Origin: Actinomycetota bacterium
GTDB taxonomy: Bacteria; Actinomycetota; Acidimicrobiia; Actinomarinales; Actinomarinaceae
Assembly (NCBI GenBank): GCA_014384285.1
Contig: JACNGE010000006.1
Location: 81,483-145,482 of the forward strand
Length of the DNA: 64,000 nucleotides
Reading direction: 5' to 3'
Below, in pieces: positions 17,556-27,373 of this stretch. A program made the translations under genes and the position numbers. The notes beneath the pieces were generated by a model. It saw nothing but the letters and a program-made list of their open reading frames with translations. It searched no databases and was not told the DNA's origin. Position 1 is the stretch's first letter; every line of letters begins with the position of its first letter.

Positions 17556-20365
17556 TGTCTCAAGATTTTCTAAAAGTTAAAGGCGCTAAAGAACATAATC
17601 TTAAAAATGTCTCGCTGGATATTCCAAAGAATAAATTTGTGGTGATTACAGGTTTATCGGGTTCGGGAAAATCTTCATTAGCCTTTGACACTATTTACGC
17701 TGAAGGTCAACGAAGGTATGTCGAAAGTTTGTCTGCATACGCTAGACAATTTCTTGGACAAATGGAAAAACCTGATGTTGAAAGTATAGAGGGCTTATCA
17801 CCTGCTATTGCAATTGATCAAAAAACATCTTCTAGAAGCCCAAGGTCAACAGTAGGTACTGTTACAGAAATACATGACTATTTAAGATTATTATGGGCAA
17901 GGATTGGGATAAGTTACTGTCCTATTTGTGGATCTAAAATAGAGAAGCAGTCTGTAGATTTTATTGTTAATCAGGTAATGTCTCTAGGCGAGAATGTTGA
18001 TATTGAAATACTCGCTCCTGTAGTCAAATCTAGAAAAGGTGAATTTGAAACACTCTTCAAAGATTTATTAAAAGATGGGTTTACACGAGCATATATAGAC
18101 GGAGAACTTATAAGACTAGACGAAGCCAAAAGGCTAGATAAATATTTTAATCACGATATCTCTGTTTTAGTTGACAGGATGAAAATTAAAAAAACACCAG
18201 GACGTAGGCTTCCTCAGTCTATTGAAGCTGCTCTTAAACTGACGGGTGGAACTCTTGATGTAAAATTCAATGACACTATTCAAAACTACAGTCAAAATCT
18301 TGGTTGTTTAGATTGTGGAACTTCCTATGATAAGTTGGAACCTAGGGACTTTTCATTCAACTCGCCTTTTGGTGCATGTAATACTTGTAATGGTCTAGGA
18401 ATTAATTATGAAATTGATGAAAAGCTTTTAATAAAAAATCGAGATTTGTCAATTAATGAAAATGTATTTCCCGACATGTCTACAAGGAAATATTTCAGGG
18501 CACAAATTTATGGTGTTTGTGAGTATTTTGAAATCCCCATGGATGCCTCTTATAAAGATTTAACCGAAAATGATAAACACATACTATTAAATGGTAGTGA
18601 CGGAATAAAGACACCAATAAGGTACACGAATAGGTTTGGTAATTCAAGAACTTGGGAGAGAGCTTATCCTGGAATCATCCCAATGTTCAAACGTCTATAT
18701 GAAGAAACTACTTCAGACCATGCACGTGATTACTATATGCAATTCATGAGAGAGCTTCCTTGTGGAGGCTGCGAGGGAGAGAGGTTAAATGAAAGGTCCA
18801 GAATGGTACAAGTCAAATCACTCACCCTTGGAGAATTCAACAAACTTTCTATCAAAAAAGCATATGAAGTAGTTAATAAGCTCAAATTGACCGGAAACTC
18901 AAAAGAAATTGCAGAAGCAATATTAAGAGAGATAAAAGAGCGATTAAATTTTCTAAATGAAGTAGGTCTTGGATACCTTCAACTAAACAGGGGAGCAGCA
19001 ACTCTCTCGGGAGGTGAGGCTCAAAGAATTCGTCTTGCTACTCAAATTGGATCTGGCTTAACAGGTGTTCTTTATGTTCTTGATGAACCATCTATAGGCT
19101 TACATCAATCTGATAATGACAAATTGATAGAAACACTGATTAGATTGAGAAATCTTGGTAACACAGTCTTAGTCGTAGAACACGATGAAGAAACAATGAA
19201 GCAATCAGATTACCTTATTGACATTGGCTGGGGTGCAGGTGAACAAGGGGGGAACATTGTTGCTTCGGGTACATGGGAGGAAGTTTCTCTAGTAAAGAAA
19301 TCAATTACAGGAAGATACCTTTCAGGAAAAGTAAAAGTTCCATATCCAAAAGTCCGGAGACAGGGCAACAGCGCAAAAATTGTTTTAAGAGGAGCTCAAG
19401 AGAATAATTTGAAAAATTTAACGGTTGAGTTTCCATTAGGAAAATTTATTTCAGTAACTGGTGTTTCTGGAAGTGGCAAGTCCACTCTTGTAACTGGTAT
19501 TTTATCTAAAGCAATTCAAAATGAATTTACTAGAAAAAACTGGATACCGCCAGGTATACATAGGAGTATTTCAGGATTAAATTACCTTGATAAATTGATT
19601 GAAATTGATCAGTCACCTATTGGGAGAACACCTCGTTCAAATCCAGCAACCTACTCAGGAGTTTTTGATATGATTCGAAAGCTTTATTCAATGACAGAGG
19701 AATCAAAAATACGTGGATATAAACCTGGAAGATTCTCTTTCAATGTACCAGGTGGTAGATGTGAAGTATGCAAAGGAGACGGAACAATAAAAGTTGAGAT
19801 GTATTTTTTACCAGATGTTTACGTTAAATGCGAAGATTGCGATGGTTCTAGATATAACCCTGAAACTCTAAGCATTAAATGGAAAGGTTATAGCATTGCC
19901 GATATTCTAAATTCAACTGTTGAAAATTCTTTAAAAATATTTGAGAACCAACCCTCAATTTTCAAAATTGTTAAAACACTGGACGATGTTGGTTTGTCTT
20001 ATATTACCTTAGGCCAAGCTGCAACTACTTTATCAGGAGGAGAAGCTCAACGAGTAAAATTAGCTAAGGAACTCAGTAAGAGATCAACCGGTAAAACAAT
20101 GTATATTCTTGATGAGCCCACAACAGGTCTACACTTTGCTGACGTTCAAAAATTATTAGAAGTACTTCATATGCTGGTTGATAAAGGTAATACAGTAGTT
20201 GTAATTGAGCACAATCTTGATGTAGTTAAAAACTCAGACTGGGTTATAGATCTTGGTCCAGAAGGTGGAGAAAATGGTGGTATGGTTGTAGCGTCAGGAA
20301 CACCTGAAAGCATCGTAAAAGATAAAAATTCCTTAACTGGAAAATTTCTAAAAAGCTTACTTTAA
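17555..20365 (+). CDS. uvrA: Excinuclease ABC subunit A
   Basis: Damage-sensing ATPase of nucleotide excision repair, 936 residues. Two ABC ATPase halves: first Walker [10 protein letters not shown] at 33-41 with signature [14 protein letters not shown], second Walker [10 protein letters not shown] near 645 with signature [14 protein letters not shown]. Zinc-binding cysteines are present as CPIC, CLDC/CNTC and CEVC/CEDC pairs. Its start overlaps the uvrB stop by one base and its stop is directly followed by uvrC. Confidence 0.98.
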   Translation: MSQDFLKVKGAKEHNLKNVSLDIPKNKFVVITGLSGSGKSSLAFDTIYAEGQRRYVESLSAYARQFLGQMEKPDVESIEGLSPAIAIDQKTSSRSPRSTVGTVTEIHDYLRLLWARIGISYCPICGSKIEKQSVDFIVNQVMSLGENVDIEILAPVVKSRKGEFETLFKDLLKDGFTRAYIDGELIRLDEAKRLDKYFNHDISVLVDRMKIKKTPGRRLPQSIEAALKLTGGTLDVKFNDTIQNYSQNLGCLDCGTSYDKLEPRDFSFNSPFGACNTCNGLGINYEIDEKLLIKNRDLSINENVFPDMSTRKYFRAQIYGVCEYFEIPMDASYKDLTENDKHILLNGSDGIKTPIRYTNRFGNSRTWERAYPGIIPMFKRLYEETTSDHARDYYMQFMRELPCGGCEGERLNERSRMVQVKSLTLGEFNKLSIKKAYEVVNKLKLTGNSKEIAEAILREIKERLNFLNEVGLGYLQLNRGAATLSGGEAQRIRLATQIGSGLTGVLYVLDEPSIGLHQSDNDKLIETLIRLRNLGNTVLVVEHDEETMKQSDYLIDIGWGAGEQGGNIVASGTWEEVSLVKKSITGRYLSGKVKVPYPKVRRQGNSAKIVLRGAQENNLKNLTVEFPLGKFISVTGVSGSGKSTLVTGILSKAIQNEFTRKNWIPPGIHRSISGLNYLDKLIEIDQSPIGRTPRSNPATYSGVFDMIRKLYSMTEESKIRGYKPGRFSFNVPGGRCEVCKGDGTIKVEMYFLPDVYVKCEDCDGSRYNPETLSIKWKGYSIADILNSTVENSLKIFENQPSIFKIVKTLDDVGLSYITLGQAATTLSGGEAQRVKLAKELSKRSTGKTMYILDEPTTGLHFADVQKLLEVLHMLVDKGNTVVVIEHNLDVVKNSDWVIDLGPEGGENGGMVVASGTPESIVKDKNSLTGKFLKSLL

Positions 20366-22174
20366 ATGGATAAAATATCAACTAAGGAAATTCCAGAAAA
20401 TCCAGGTATTTATATATTTAAAGATAAATACAATGATCCTCTATATGTTGGAAAAGCTAAAAATTTACGAAAGAGAGTCCCTTCATATTTCAGAGAGAAT
20501 ACTTCATGGAAAATAAAGAGATTAATATCTGAAGCAATTGAAATAAGTTTTGTAACTTCTAAAAATGAAGCAGATGCATTGTTGGCGGAATATTCTTTTA
20601 TACAACAATATAAGCCGAAATACAATGTAAGACTTAAAGATGATAAGTCTTATCCATATGTGACAGTAACGAATGAAACTTGGCCAAGAGCTTATGTTTC
20701 AAGAAGTATTAATGAAAAGAATATAAACTTTGGACCATTCCCGTTTATTGGTGCTGCTAGAAGATCTCTGGATCATTTAATTAATATATTTCCTGTAAGA
20801 ACTTGTACTAAAAATGTATTTGAACGGCATCAAAAGCTTAATAAACCATGCTTACTTTTTGATATAAATAAATGTTCAGGCCCTTGTGTTAACGCCATAG
20901 ATCAAGAGTCTTATAAAAATATGCTGGAAAATATTGAAAATTTTTATTCCGGTAAATCTGACATGTATGTAAACAATAAAATTGCAGATATGAAAAAATA
21001 TTCTGCAAACCAGGAATATGAAAAAGCAAATGAAGCAAAAAAATTAATCGAACATTTAGAAAATGCTCGATCTACTCAGACACTAATGGTATCTAATACT
21101 AAGTCTGTAGATGTAATAGGAATTGATGTAAGCAATCTTGATGTAGTTATTTCTTGTTTGTTAATAAGAAGTGGAAGAATAATAGGGGAGGTAAAAAAAA
21201 CATTTGAACCTATAGATACAAAAAAACATGATGAATACCTCCCTCAAATCATATTATCAATATTTTCTGAAAACCAACCATCCGAAGAAATTTTAGTTAG
21301 TCACAGCTTCCCTTTTATTGAATTAATACAAGAACAGTTATCTGAAAAGTGGGGAAGAAAAATAGAACTGAAAACACCAAAACAAGGATGGAAAAAAGAG
21401 CTATTAAATACAGCAATAATTGATGCGAAAGAACTTCGTAGAGTTGTTAATTTCAGAAGAAGAACTGATTTAGAATTTAGAACTAGATCACTTGAGCAGC
21501 TAAAAAATAAACTAAATTTAACAAATGTCCCTTACCGTATAGAAGCTTATGATATTTCAAATTTAGGACCTGAGTATAGAGTTGGCTCTATGGTTGTAAT
21601 GGAAGATGGACTTTCTAAACCATCAATGTACAGAAAATTTCATATTAAATCATTTCAAGGTCAAGATGATTTTAAATCAATGGAAGAAGTTTTATTTAGA
21701 AGACTCAGAAGGTTGACGAAGAATAATGAAAATGATCCTAGCTTCAGAAGAAAACCTGATCTTATACTAATTGATGGTGGTAAAGGCCAACTTTCATCGG
21801 CAAAAGGAGTATTAGATCATTTACAATTAGAAATTGATGTAGTGGGGCTAGCAAAAAGAGAAGAAGAAATCTTTAAACCCTTTCAAAAGGAGTCAATACT
21901 GCTAAATAAGAATTCAGAAGCATTGTTTACACTCCAAAACATTAGAGATGAAGCCCACAGGTTTGCGATAAATGAAAATAGAAGATTAAGAATTAAAAAC
22001 TTTGATAAACAAACTCTATTAAATATAGAGGGTGTAGGAACAGTTTCATCAAAAAAAATTCTAGACAAATACAAATCAATTGAAAAGCTTTCAAAAGCTA
22101 CTTATGAAGAATTAGAGGAAATACTAACCCCAAATATTGCGAGAAAAATTATTAACTACTTTAATAACATTTAA
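20366..22174 (+). CDS. uvrC: Excinuclease ABC subunit C
   Basis: Dual-incision nuclease of excision repair, 602 residues. N-terminal GIY-YIG nuclease (GIYIF, then LYVGKAKNLRKRV) makes the 3' cut; a UVR domain follows near 200; the RNase H-like 5' nuclease domain contains YDISNLG and LILIDGGKGQL; two helix-hairpin-helix motifs end the protein. It follows uvrA with no gap. A 66-base gap to rapZ suggests a new transcription unit may begin there. Confidence 0.97.
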   Translation: MDKISTKEIPENPGIYIFKDKYNDPLYVGKAKNLRKRVPSYFRENTSWKIKRLISEAIEISFVTSKNEADALLAEYSFIQQYKPKYNVRLKDDKSYPYVTVTNETWPRAYVSRSINEKNINFGPFPFIGAARRSLDHLINIFPVRTCTKNVFERHQKLNKPCLLFDINKCSGPCVNAIDQESYKNMLENIENFYSGKSDMYVNNKIADMKKYSANQEYEKANEAKKLIEHLENARSTQTLMVSNTKSVDVIGIDVSNLDVVISCLLIRSGRIIGEVKKTFEPIDTKKHDEYLPQIILSIFSENQPSEEILVSHSFPFIELIQEQLSEKWGRKIELKTPKQGWKKELLNTAIIDAKELRRVVNFRRRTDLEFRTRSLEQLKNKLNLTNVPYRIEAYDISNLGPEYRVGSMVVMEDGLSKPSMYRKFHIKSFQGQDDFKSMEEVLFRRLRRLTKNNENDPSFRRKPDLILIDGGKGQLSSAKGVLDHLQLEIDVVGLAKREEEIFKPFQKESILLNKNSEALFTLQNIRDEAHRFAINENRRLRIKNFDKQTLLNIEGVGTVSSKKILDKYKSIEKLSKATYEELEEILTPNIARKIINYFNNI

Positions 22175-22230
22175 TGTAGCTGTTTGAAAAAATTCTTCCA
22201 TCTATAAACATGGCAACTACAATGTTAGCG

Positions 22231-22235
22231 AGAGG
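22231..22235 (+). promoter_or_regulatory. Ribosome-binding site of rapZ
   Basis: AGAGG with a 5-base spacer to TTG at 22241. It decides the rapZ start: no in-frame ATG exists at the domain boundary, and the TTG is placed exactly where the conserved N-terminus begins. Confidence 0.6.
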
Positions 22236-22240
22236 TAAAA

Positions 22241-23104
22241 TTGGTTAATAAAAGACCCGAAGTTTTGTTACTTGTAGGCATGTCTGGTGCAGGACGTTCT
22301 GCAAGCTCTAATGTTTTTGAGGATCTTGGCTATTACGTCATCGAAAACTTACCCCCAGAACTTGTTGAATCTGTAGTTGAATCTAATGATGTAGCTGAAT
22401 CAAATAAACAACTTGTCCTAACTATCGATGCAAGAGATATATCAGCCCAAGATGAACTCAATAAAAGTCTTGAGAGGTTAAGTCAATCTGGTGTCCTAAC
22501 AAGAATGATTTTTTTAGATGCCGATAACGAGACCCTTATTGAGAGATATGAAGAAAATAGGCGACCACACCCCATGGGCATGGATTCACTTTCTCAATCT
22601 GTGAAAAATGAGCGTGACCAACTCAAGCCTATTAAAGAACTTGCAGATTTAGTAATCGACACCACAGATATGAATGTTCACGAACTAAGGAAAAGAATCA
22701 TAGAGGGTTTTCAGGGTGAAGCTACAAATCAAGATTTAAAAATATCCGTAACTTCTTTTGGTTTCAAGAATGGTGCACCCAGAGATGCAGATATTGTTCT
22801 TGATGTGAGGTTTTTACCCAATCCTCATTGGAGAGAAGAGTTAAGGTCTTCTACTGGACAATCACCAATGGTAAGAAACTACGTCCTCTCTTTTGAAGAT
22901 GCCGAAATATTTCTTGAAAAAGCAAAAGATTTGATAGATTTTTTACTACCAAGATTTACTTCAGAAGGTAAATCATATGTAGGAATTGCAATTGGTTGCA
23001 CGGGCGGTAAACACCGAAGTGTCGTCATGACCGAAGAAGTTGGTGGTTGGTTAATCAATGAAGGTAAAGATGCAGTAATCCTTCATAGAGATATGAAAGA
23101 GTAA
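22241..23104 (+). CDS. rapZ: RapZ/YvcJ family nucleotide-binding protein
   Basis: 287 residues. N-terminal P-loop GMSGAGRS at 13-20, a DLGYYVIENLPPEL stretch, and the C-terminal GCTGGKHRS motif typical of RapZ. In E. coli RapZ controls glmS through small RNAs; in Actinobacteria its role is less clear and it usually lies in front of yvcK-whiA. Here pgk follows after 2 bases and both of those genes are missing. The TTG start has a good ribosome-binding site, one of the few in this window. Confidence 0.93.
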   Translation: MVNKRPEVLLLVGMSGAGRSASSNVFEDLGYYVIENLPPELVESVVESNDVAESNKQLVLTIDARDISAQDELNKSLERLSQSGVLTRMIFLDADNETLIERYEENRRPHPMGMDSLSQSVKNERDQLKPIKELADLVIDTTDMNVHELRKRIIEGFQGEATNQDLKISVTSFGFKNGAPRDADIVLDVRFLPNPHWREELRSSTGQSPMVRNYVLSFEDAEIFLEKAKDLIDFLLPRFTSEGKSYVGIAIGCTGGKHRSVVMTEEVGGWLINEGKDAVILHRDMKE

Positions 23105-23106
23105 TA

Positions 23107-24261
23107 TTGTCGACTAATGAATCACTTGGACACACACTAATACGTGCTGATTTAAATTCACCAATTCAAAATAAAACTATTCAAGATAATTTTAGAATTA
23201 TTAAAGCATTAGAACATTTAAAAAAAATTAGGGAAAATTCAAAAACGGTTACTTTTACCAGCCACCTAGGCAGGCCCCTAGGAAAAGATGAAAATTATTC
23301 ATTAAAACCGATTGCAGAAGAAATGTCAGAACTATTAGGTGAAAAAGTTATTTTTATTGATTCAATATTTGATCAACATATAAAAAGTAATCTTGAAAGA
23401 AATCCAGGGAAAGTATTTTTAATGGAGAACATAAGATTCTATCAAGAGGAGCTGGATAATGACACAGATTTTGCCCAAAAAGTAACAAGTAACTTCAATA
23501 CTTTTATATTAGACGCTTTTGGTGCTGCTCACAGAAGTCACTCTTCTATCGTTTCTTTTGGTAAGTACATTAATTCATTTCAAGGAGAACTTATGTCCAA
23601 TGAGATTAAAAACCTTCAAAAGTTAACAAATTCTCCAGCACAACCATATACAGTAATTCTTGGTGGTGCAAAAATTTCTGATAAGCTACAGTTAATTAAT
23701 AATTTGATTCCACATGTAGATAACTTATTAATTGGTGGCGGCATGTGTTTTACTTTTTTGAAAATAAAAGGTTACAATATAGGAAAATCACTTTGTGAAG
23801 ATGACTACTTGTCAACAGCAGAAGTCTTGCTTGAATCAAAGCATGGCCATAAAATACACCTACCATCTGACTTCGGAGTTACAGAATCTATTGAAAGGGG
23901 ATCAAGAGTAGATAAGAATATAGACGAATTTACTGACCAAGATATTGGAGTCGACATATCTATGTCCACTATTAAGGAGTTTGAATCTATTTTGTTAAAA
24001 TCAAAAACTGTATTTTGGAATGGTCCCATGGGGATATTTGAGAATCCAAATTATAAATTAGGAACCCAGTCAATTACGGAGATAGTTTCTAACTTAAATG
24101 CATACACGGTTGTTGGTGGTGGAGATTCTGTAAGTGCGATACAGATGTTTTCAAATCTTTCTAAATTTAATCATATTTCTACAGGTGGTGGGGCATCTTT
24201 AAAGTATTTAGAAGGGAATCAATTGCCCGGTGTAAATATATATAAACCACTTATACTCTGA
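23107..24261 (+). CDS. pgk: Phosphoglycerate kinase
   Basis: Glycolytic ATP-forming enzyme, 384 residues, slightly short because the N-terminus begins only about ten residues before RADLNSP. Seen: RADLNSP, SHLGRP, the hinge and substrate stretch LDAFGAAHRSHSS, GGAKISDK and the nucleotide-binding WNGPMGIFE and GGGDSV. The start is TTG at 23107. It is followed by tpiA after 4 bases. No gap gene precedes it, unlike the common gap-pgk-tpiA order. Confidence 0.96.
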   Translation: MSTNESLGHTLIRADLNSPIQNKTIQDNFRIIKALEHLKKIRENSKTVTFTSHLGRPLGKDENYSLKPIAEEMSELLGEKVIFIDSIFDQHIKSNLERNPGKVFLMENIRFYQEELDNDTDFAQKVTSNFNTFILDAFGAAHRSHSSIVSFGKYINSFQGELMSNEIKNLQKLTNSPAQPYTVILGGAKISDKLQLINNLIPHVDNLLIGGGMCFTFLKIKGYNIGKSLCEDDYLSTAEVLLESKHGHKIHLPSDFGVTESIERGSRVDKNIDEFTDQDIGVDISMSTIKEFESILLKSKTVFWNGPMGIFENPNYKLGTQSITEIVSNLNAYTVVGGGDSVSAIQMFSNLSKFNHISTGGGASLKYLEGNQLPGVNIYKPLIL

Positions 24262-24265
24262 AGTT

Positions 24266-25030
24266 ATGAAAAAAATTATTATCGGCAATTGGAAACTTAA
24301 TTTAGATCACTTAGAAGCTATTCAGCTTCTTCAGAAATTAAACTATTCTTTAGAAGTTGATATTGAAGATAACATTGATATAGTTTTAGCTCCATCGCAT
24401 ACTTCGTTAAGGTCATTACAAACAATTGTGGATGCAGACAAACTTAAAATCAAAATTTCATCACAAGATGTATCTGCGTACCAATCAGGTGCATTTACTG
24501 GTGAAGTTTCGGCAAGCCAGTTATGTAAACTTAATATAGGCTATTCTATTATCGGTCATTCTGAAAGAAGAACTCTATTTAATGAATCTGATGAGATTGT
24601 TAATCTAAAAGTCCACAATTCGATTGATAACAAGATAGTTCCAATTATCTGTTTTGGAGAATCAGAAGAGCTAAGGAATAACAATGAATATTTACCTCAT
24701 ATAATCAATCAAGTGAATTCATCTGTCAAAGGAATTCGAAAAGATAAAGTTGAAGAAATTATCTTTGCATACGAGCCTATTTGGGCAATTGGAACAGGAA
24801 AAGTAGCATCTACTGAAGACGCTATAGAAGTCTTATCTGCAGTAAAAGAAGAAATCTCTAGTAAGCCTTATTATGACCAAGATAAAATAAGATTTATCTA
24901 TGGTGGAAGCGTATCCCCAACAAATGCTACAGAATTACTTAATTCTAAGATCATAGACGGCGCATTAGTTGGAGGGGCTTCTTTAGATACTGAAAAATTT
25001 GTTCAGATTATTAAGTCAATTAAATTATGA
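24266..25030 (+). CDS. tpiA: Triosephosphate isomerase
   Basis: Interconverts dihydroxyacetone phosphate and glyceraldehyde 3-phosphate. 254 residues, full length. Seen: GNWKLN with the catalytic Lys, IGHSERR with the electrophilic His, YEPIWAIGTGK with the catalytic Glu and flexible loop 6, and the phosphate-binding GGSV and GGASL stretches. It overlaps gpmA by 4 bases (ATGA). Confidence 0.97.
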   Translation: MKKIIIGNWKLNLDHLEAIQLLQKLNYSLEVDIEDNIDIVLAPSHTSLRSLQTIVDADKLKIKISSQDVSAYQSGAFTGEVSASQLCKLNIGYSIIGHSERRTLFNESDEIVNLKVHNSIDNKIVPIICFGESEELRNNNEYLPHIINQVNSSVKGIRKDKVEEIIFAYEPIWAIGTGKVASTEDAIEVLSAVKEEISSKPYYDQDKIRFIYGGSVSPTNATELLNSKIIDGALVGGASLDTEKFVQIIKSIKL

Positions 25031-25770
25031 ATCTAGTATTCGTTAGACACGGACAAAGTAGTTGGAACAAACAAAATAAATTTACAGGATGGGTTGATGT
25101 AGGGCTTTCTGAAAGAGGTAAATCTGAAGCTATTGAAGCAGGGAAAGTTTTAAAAAATTTAAATTTCACTCCCTATATTTGCTACACATCATTTTTGAAA
25201 AGATCAAAAGACACAGCATCACATGTCTTGAATCAATTGCATATTGATAATTCTTTTAATACCCTTAAAAAAGAATTTTGGCAGTTAAATGAGAGGCACT
25301 ATGGCGCTTTACAGGGGTTAGACAAGATAGAAACAGCAAAAAAATATGGTGAAGATCAAGTTCTCAAGTGGAGAAGAGGGTATGAAATAAAACCTCCTTT
25401 GATTGACCAGGGGTCTGAATTTGATCCAAATTTAGACGATAAATATAAAGACCTTAGTGACGAAATGCCACTAGGAGAATCTTTAGAAGATGTTGTCTCA
25501 AGAGTAAAAGAGACACTTTCTATTATTGTAAACACTACAAAGAGTGGAAATGTTTTAGTTGTTGCTCACGGTAATAGCATCCGTGCAATGGTTAAAATTC
25601 TAGAAGATATTTCTGATAAAGATATTGTTGATGTAAATATTCCAACAGGAATTCCACTCGCATTTAACATTAATGATGATAAAATAACTAGAATTGGATA
25701 TCTTGGAGATAAAGAAAAAATCCAAAAACTAGAAGATGAAGTAAAGCAACAATCTAGATTGAAAGAGTAA
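25027..25770 (+). CDS. gpmA: 2,3-bisphosphoglycerate-dependent phosphoglycerate mutase
   Basis: Converts 3-phosphoglycerate to 2-phosphoglycerate. 247 residues. Seen: VRHGQSSWN with the phospho-histidine His8, FTGWVDVGLSERG, the ERHYGALQGL motif and the second histidine in AHGNSIRAM. This is the cofactor-dependent histidine-phosphatase type, not the metal-dependent one. It shares an operon with pgk, tpiA and secG. Confidence 0.96.
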   Translation: MNLVFVRHGQSSWNKQNKFTGWVDVGLSERGKSEAIEAGKVLKNLNFTPYICYTSFLKRSKDTASHVLNQLHIDNSFNTLKKEFWQLNERHYGALQGLDKIETAKKYGEDQVLKWRRGYEIKPPLIDQGSEFDPNLDDKYKDLSDEMPLGESLEDVVSRVKETLSIIVNTTKSGNVLVVAHGNSIRAMVKILEDISDKDIVDVNIPTGIPLAFNINDDKITRIGYLGDKEKIQKLEDEVKQQSRLKE

Positions 25771-25776
25771 AATTTT

Positions 25777-26013
25777 ATGGATACAGTAACAGCAAGTCTT
25801 GTAGCTATACATATAATAGTTTCTATAGCACTAATTGGTTTAGTTCTACTAAATAGTGGAAAAGGTGGAGGTCTTTCTGATATGCTGGGCGGACCAGGGG
25901 CATCAGGAAATATAGGCCAAACTTTAGCAGAGAGAAATCTGAGTAGGATTACAGCTTTTGTGGCTTTACTTTTCTCCATTACAACATTACTTTTGTTTTG
26001 GTTCCTTGATTGA
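25777..26013 (+). CDS. secG: Preprotein translocase subunit SecG
   Basis: Small accessory subunit of the SecYEG channel. 78 residues, two membrane helices (about 5-24 and 54-76) joined by the characteristic LLNSGKGGGLSDMLGGP stretch. Position after tpiA or gpmA is normal in Actinobacteria. The tRNA-Leu(AAG) gene starts 4 bases after its stop and may be processed from the same transcript. Confidence 0.93.
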   Translation: MDTVTASLVAIHIIVSIALIGLVLLNSGKGGGLSDMLGGPGASGNIGQTLAERNLSRITAFVALLFSITTLLLFWFLD

Positions 26014-26017
26014 TTTA

Positions 26018-26101
26018 GCGCGGGTGGCGGAACTGGTAGACGCGCAGGATTAAGGATCCTGTGGGGTAAGACCCGTGGAGGTTCGAGTCCTCTTCCGCGC
26101 A
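26018..26101 (+). tRNA. tRNA-Leu (anticodon AAG)
   Basis: 84 bases. Acceptor stem GCGCGGG with TCCGCGC, long variable arm, GGTTCGAGTCC T-arm and discriminator A. The anticodon stem CAGGA/TCCTG encloses loop TTAAGGA, so positions 34-36 are AAG, with G at 37 as expected for a CUN-reading leucine tRNA. A34 would need deamination to inosine. The 3' end is followed by CA, but CCA is not encoded exactly. It lies directly after secG and 7 bases before the amidotransferase gene. Confidence 0.95.
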
Positions 26102-26108
26102 CAAGTAT

Positions 26109-26771
26109 ATGAGTAACAAAAAAACAATAGCTATAGTAAATGATCCTAAAGTTACCCTTGGTTCAATTTCAAGTGATAATCTAAAGCAATATTATGCATG
26201 GGAAGTTGACTGGAGTTCTCTTGGTGTAAATAATGATTATATAATTTTGGGCGGTCATATGGGCGCTTATGATACTAAAGATTTTCCTTATTTAAGTGAA
26301 GAAAAAAAATGGCTTAACAAAATAATTCCATTAGGCACAAAAGTTCTTGGAATATGTTTAGGTGCTCAACTAATTGCAGATGCAATGGGGGGAGAAGCAT
26401 ACCTTTCTGAGGAAATTGAATTTGGATTTAAGAACTTGAATTTCCATAAAAATTATGAATTACTAGATGTGTATAACAGTTTGAAAGTTTTTGCATGGCA
26501 CAGAGATACTTTTACCTTACCTCAGGAAGCAGAACTAATTGCATCTACTGATTTTCCACAAATATTTAAAATATACAATACGTATGCTTTTCAGTTTCAT
26601 CCAGAAATTACTATAGATTTATATGATGACTGGTATGACAGCGATATTAGTAAGAAGGAACTTTCAAACTTTAATACAGAAAAAACAAGAAATTACCTCG
26701 TAGAAAACGAATTTTTTTTTAGCAATAAAATGAATAATTTCTATAGTGCTTGGAAAAGTTTAAAACTTTAA
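26109..26771 (+). CDS. Class I glutamine amidotransferase-like protein
   Basis: Stand-alone GATase1 domain of 220 residues with nucleophile Cys83 in GICLGAQL and the His164-Glu166 pair in FQFHPEI, so glutaminase chemistry should be intact. No synthetase domain is attached. It resembles the GMP-synthase-like amidotransferases, some of which act on gamma-glutamyl compounds. The true substrate cannot be told. It probably shares a transcript with secG and tRNA-Leu. It ends in a 12-base overlap with the convergent LON-domain gene. Confidence 0.85.
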   Translation: MSNKKTIAIVNDPKVTLGSISSDNLKQYYAWEVDWSSLGVNNDYIILGGHMGAYDTKDFPYLSEEKKWLNKIIPLGTKVLGICLGAQLIADAMGGEAYLSEEIEFGFKNLNFHKNYELLDVYNSLKVFAWHRDTFTLPQEAELIASTDFPQIFKIYNTYAFQFHPEITIDLYDDWYDSDISKKELSNFNTEKTRNYLVENEFFFSNKMNNFYSAWKSLKL

Positions 26772-27338
26772 ATTGTTAAGGTTATCTACATAATTTTTCA
26801 ACTTTTCAAATCTTTTCGAAACATCATTTTCATAGATTAAACTTTTCTTCATTTCTTCAGCCATTGGTATTTTGGAAGAAAGCTCCCAAAGCTTTAGTAT
26901 CCTATTGAAAGATTCAATTTCAAAAACGGGCAAATCCACACTCATCCCTTGCTCAATTAATTTACCTATAGCGCTTTGAATATCCTTTTGTAGTAAATCT
27001 AATTCACTTTCAGTTGGAGGTATTCCAATATCACTAACTAGTTCACAATTCCCTCTAGGGTATTCAGAGTCTAACTTTATTTGTCTAACCTTTTTTAAGC
27101 TTATGCATTCAACAACTACAACCTGTTCCGCATTAGATATATCCTTGTGGTCTAATATTTTTACTTCTGAAACTATTTGACCAATCTGATTCAAGTTTTC
27201 ACTTACACAAAAAGGAGTATTGTTTTTTATGCTGTCTCCAACAAGAAGAAGATATCGTGGTTCAAATATTCTTAAAATAGAGATTTCAGTAGGAAAATAA
27301 TTAATACCTACACCAAATAATGAAATTTCAACTATCAT
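26760..27338 (-). CDS. LON substrate-binding-domain protein
   Basis: 192 residues corresponding to the N-terminal LON domain without the ATPase or protease. Seen: the pattern INYFPTEISILRIFEPRYLLL, split as FPTEISILR and IFEPRYLLL, which matches the family's LFP..LPL.IFEPRY core, followed by a helical C-terminus. Stand-alone LON-domain proteins of this size are frequent in Actinobacteria, with no settled function. It is divergent from guaC across 35 bases. Confidence 0.82.
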   Translation of the reverse strand: MIVEISLFGVGINYFPTEISILRIFEPRYLLLVGDSIKNNTPFCVSENLNQIGQIVSEVKILDHKDISNAEQVVVVECISLKKVRQIKLDSEYPRGNCELVSDIGIPPTESELDLLQKDIQSAIGKLIEQGMSVDLPVFEIESFNRILKLWELSSKIPMAEEMKKSLIYENDVSKRFEKLKNYVDNLNNLKF

Positions 27339-27373
27339 ATTCGTGGTATTTAGGATAAGTGATATAAAACATT

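Noticed and set aside
22175..22240. Promoter upstream of rapZ (TTGAAA and TATAAA)
   Set aside because: Spacing of 13 bases is too short for a sigma-70-type promoter.
25566..26102. Long open frame on the minus strand across gpmA, secG and the tRNA
   Set aside because: It is antisense to two clear genes and a tRNA, and its translation has no domain character.
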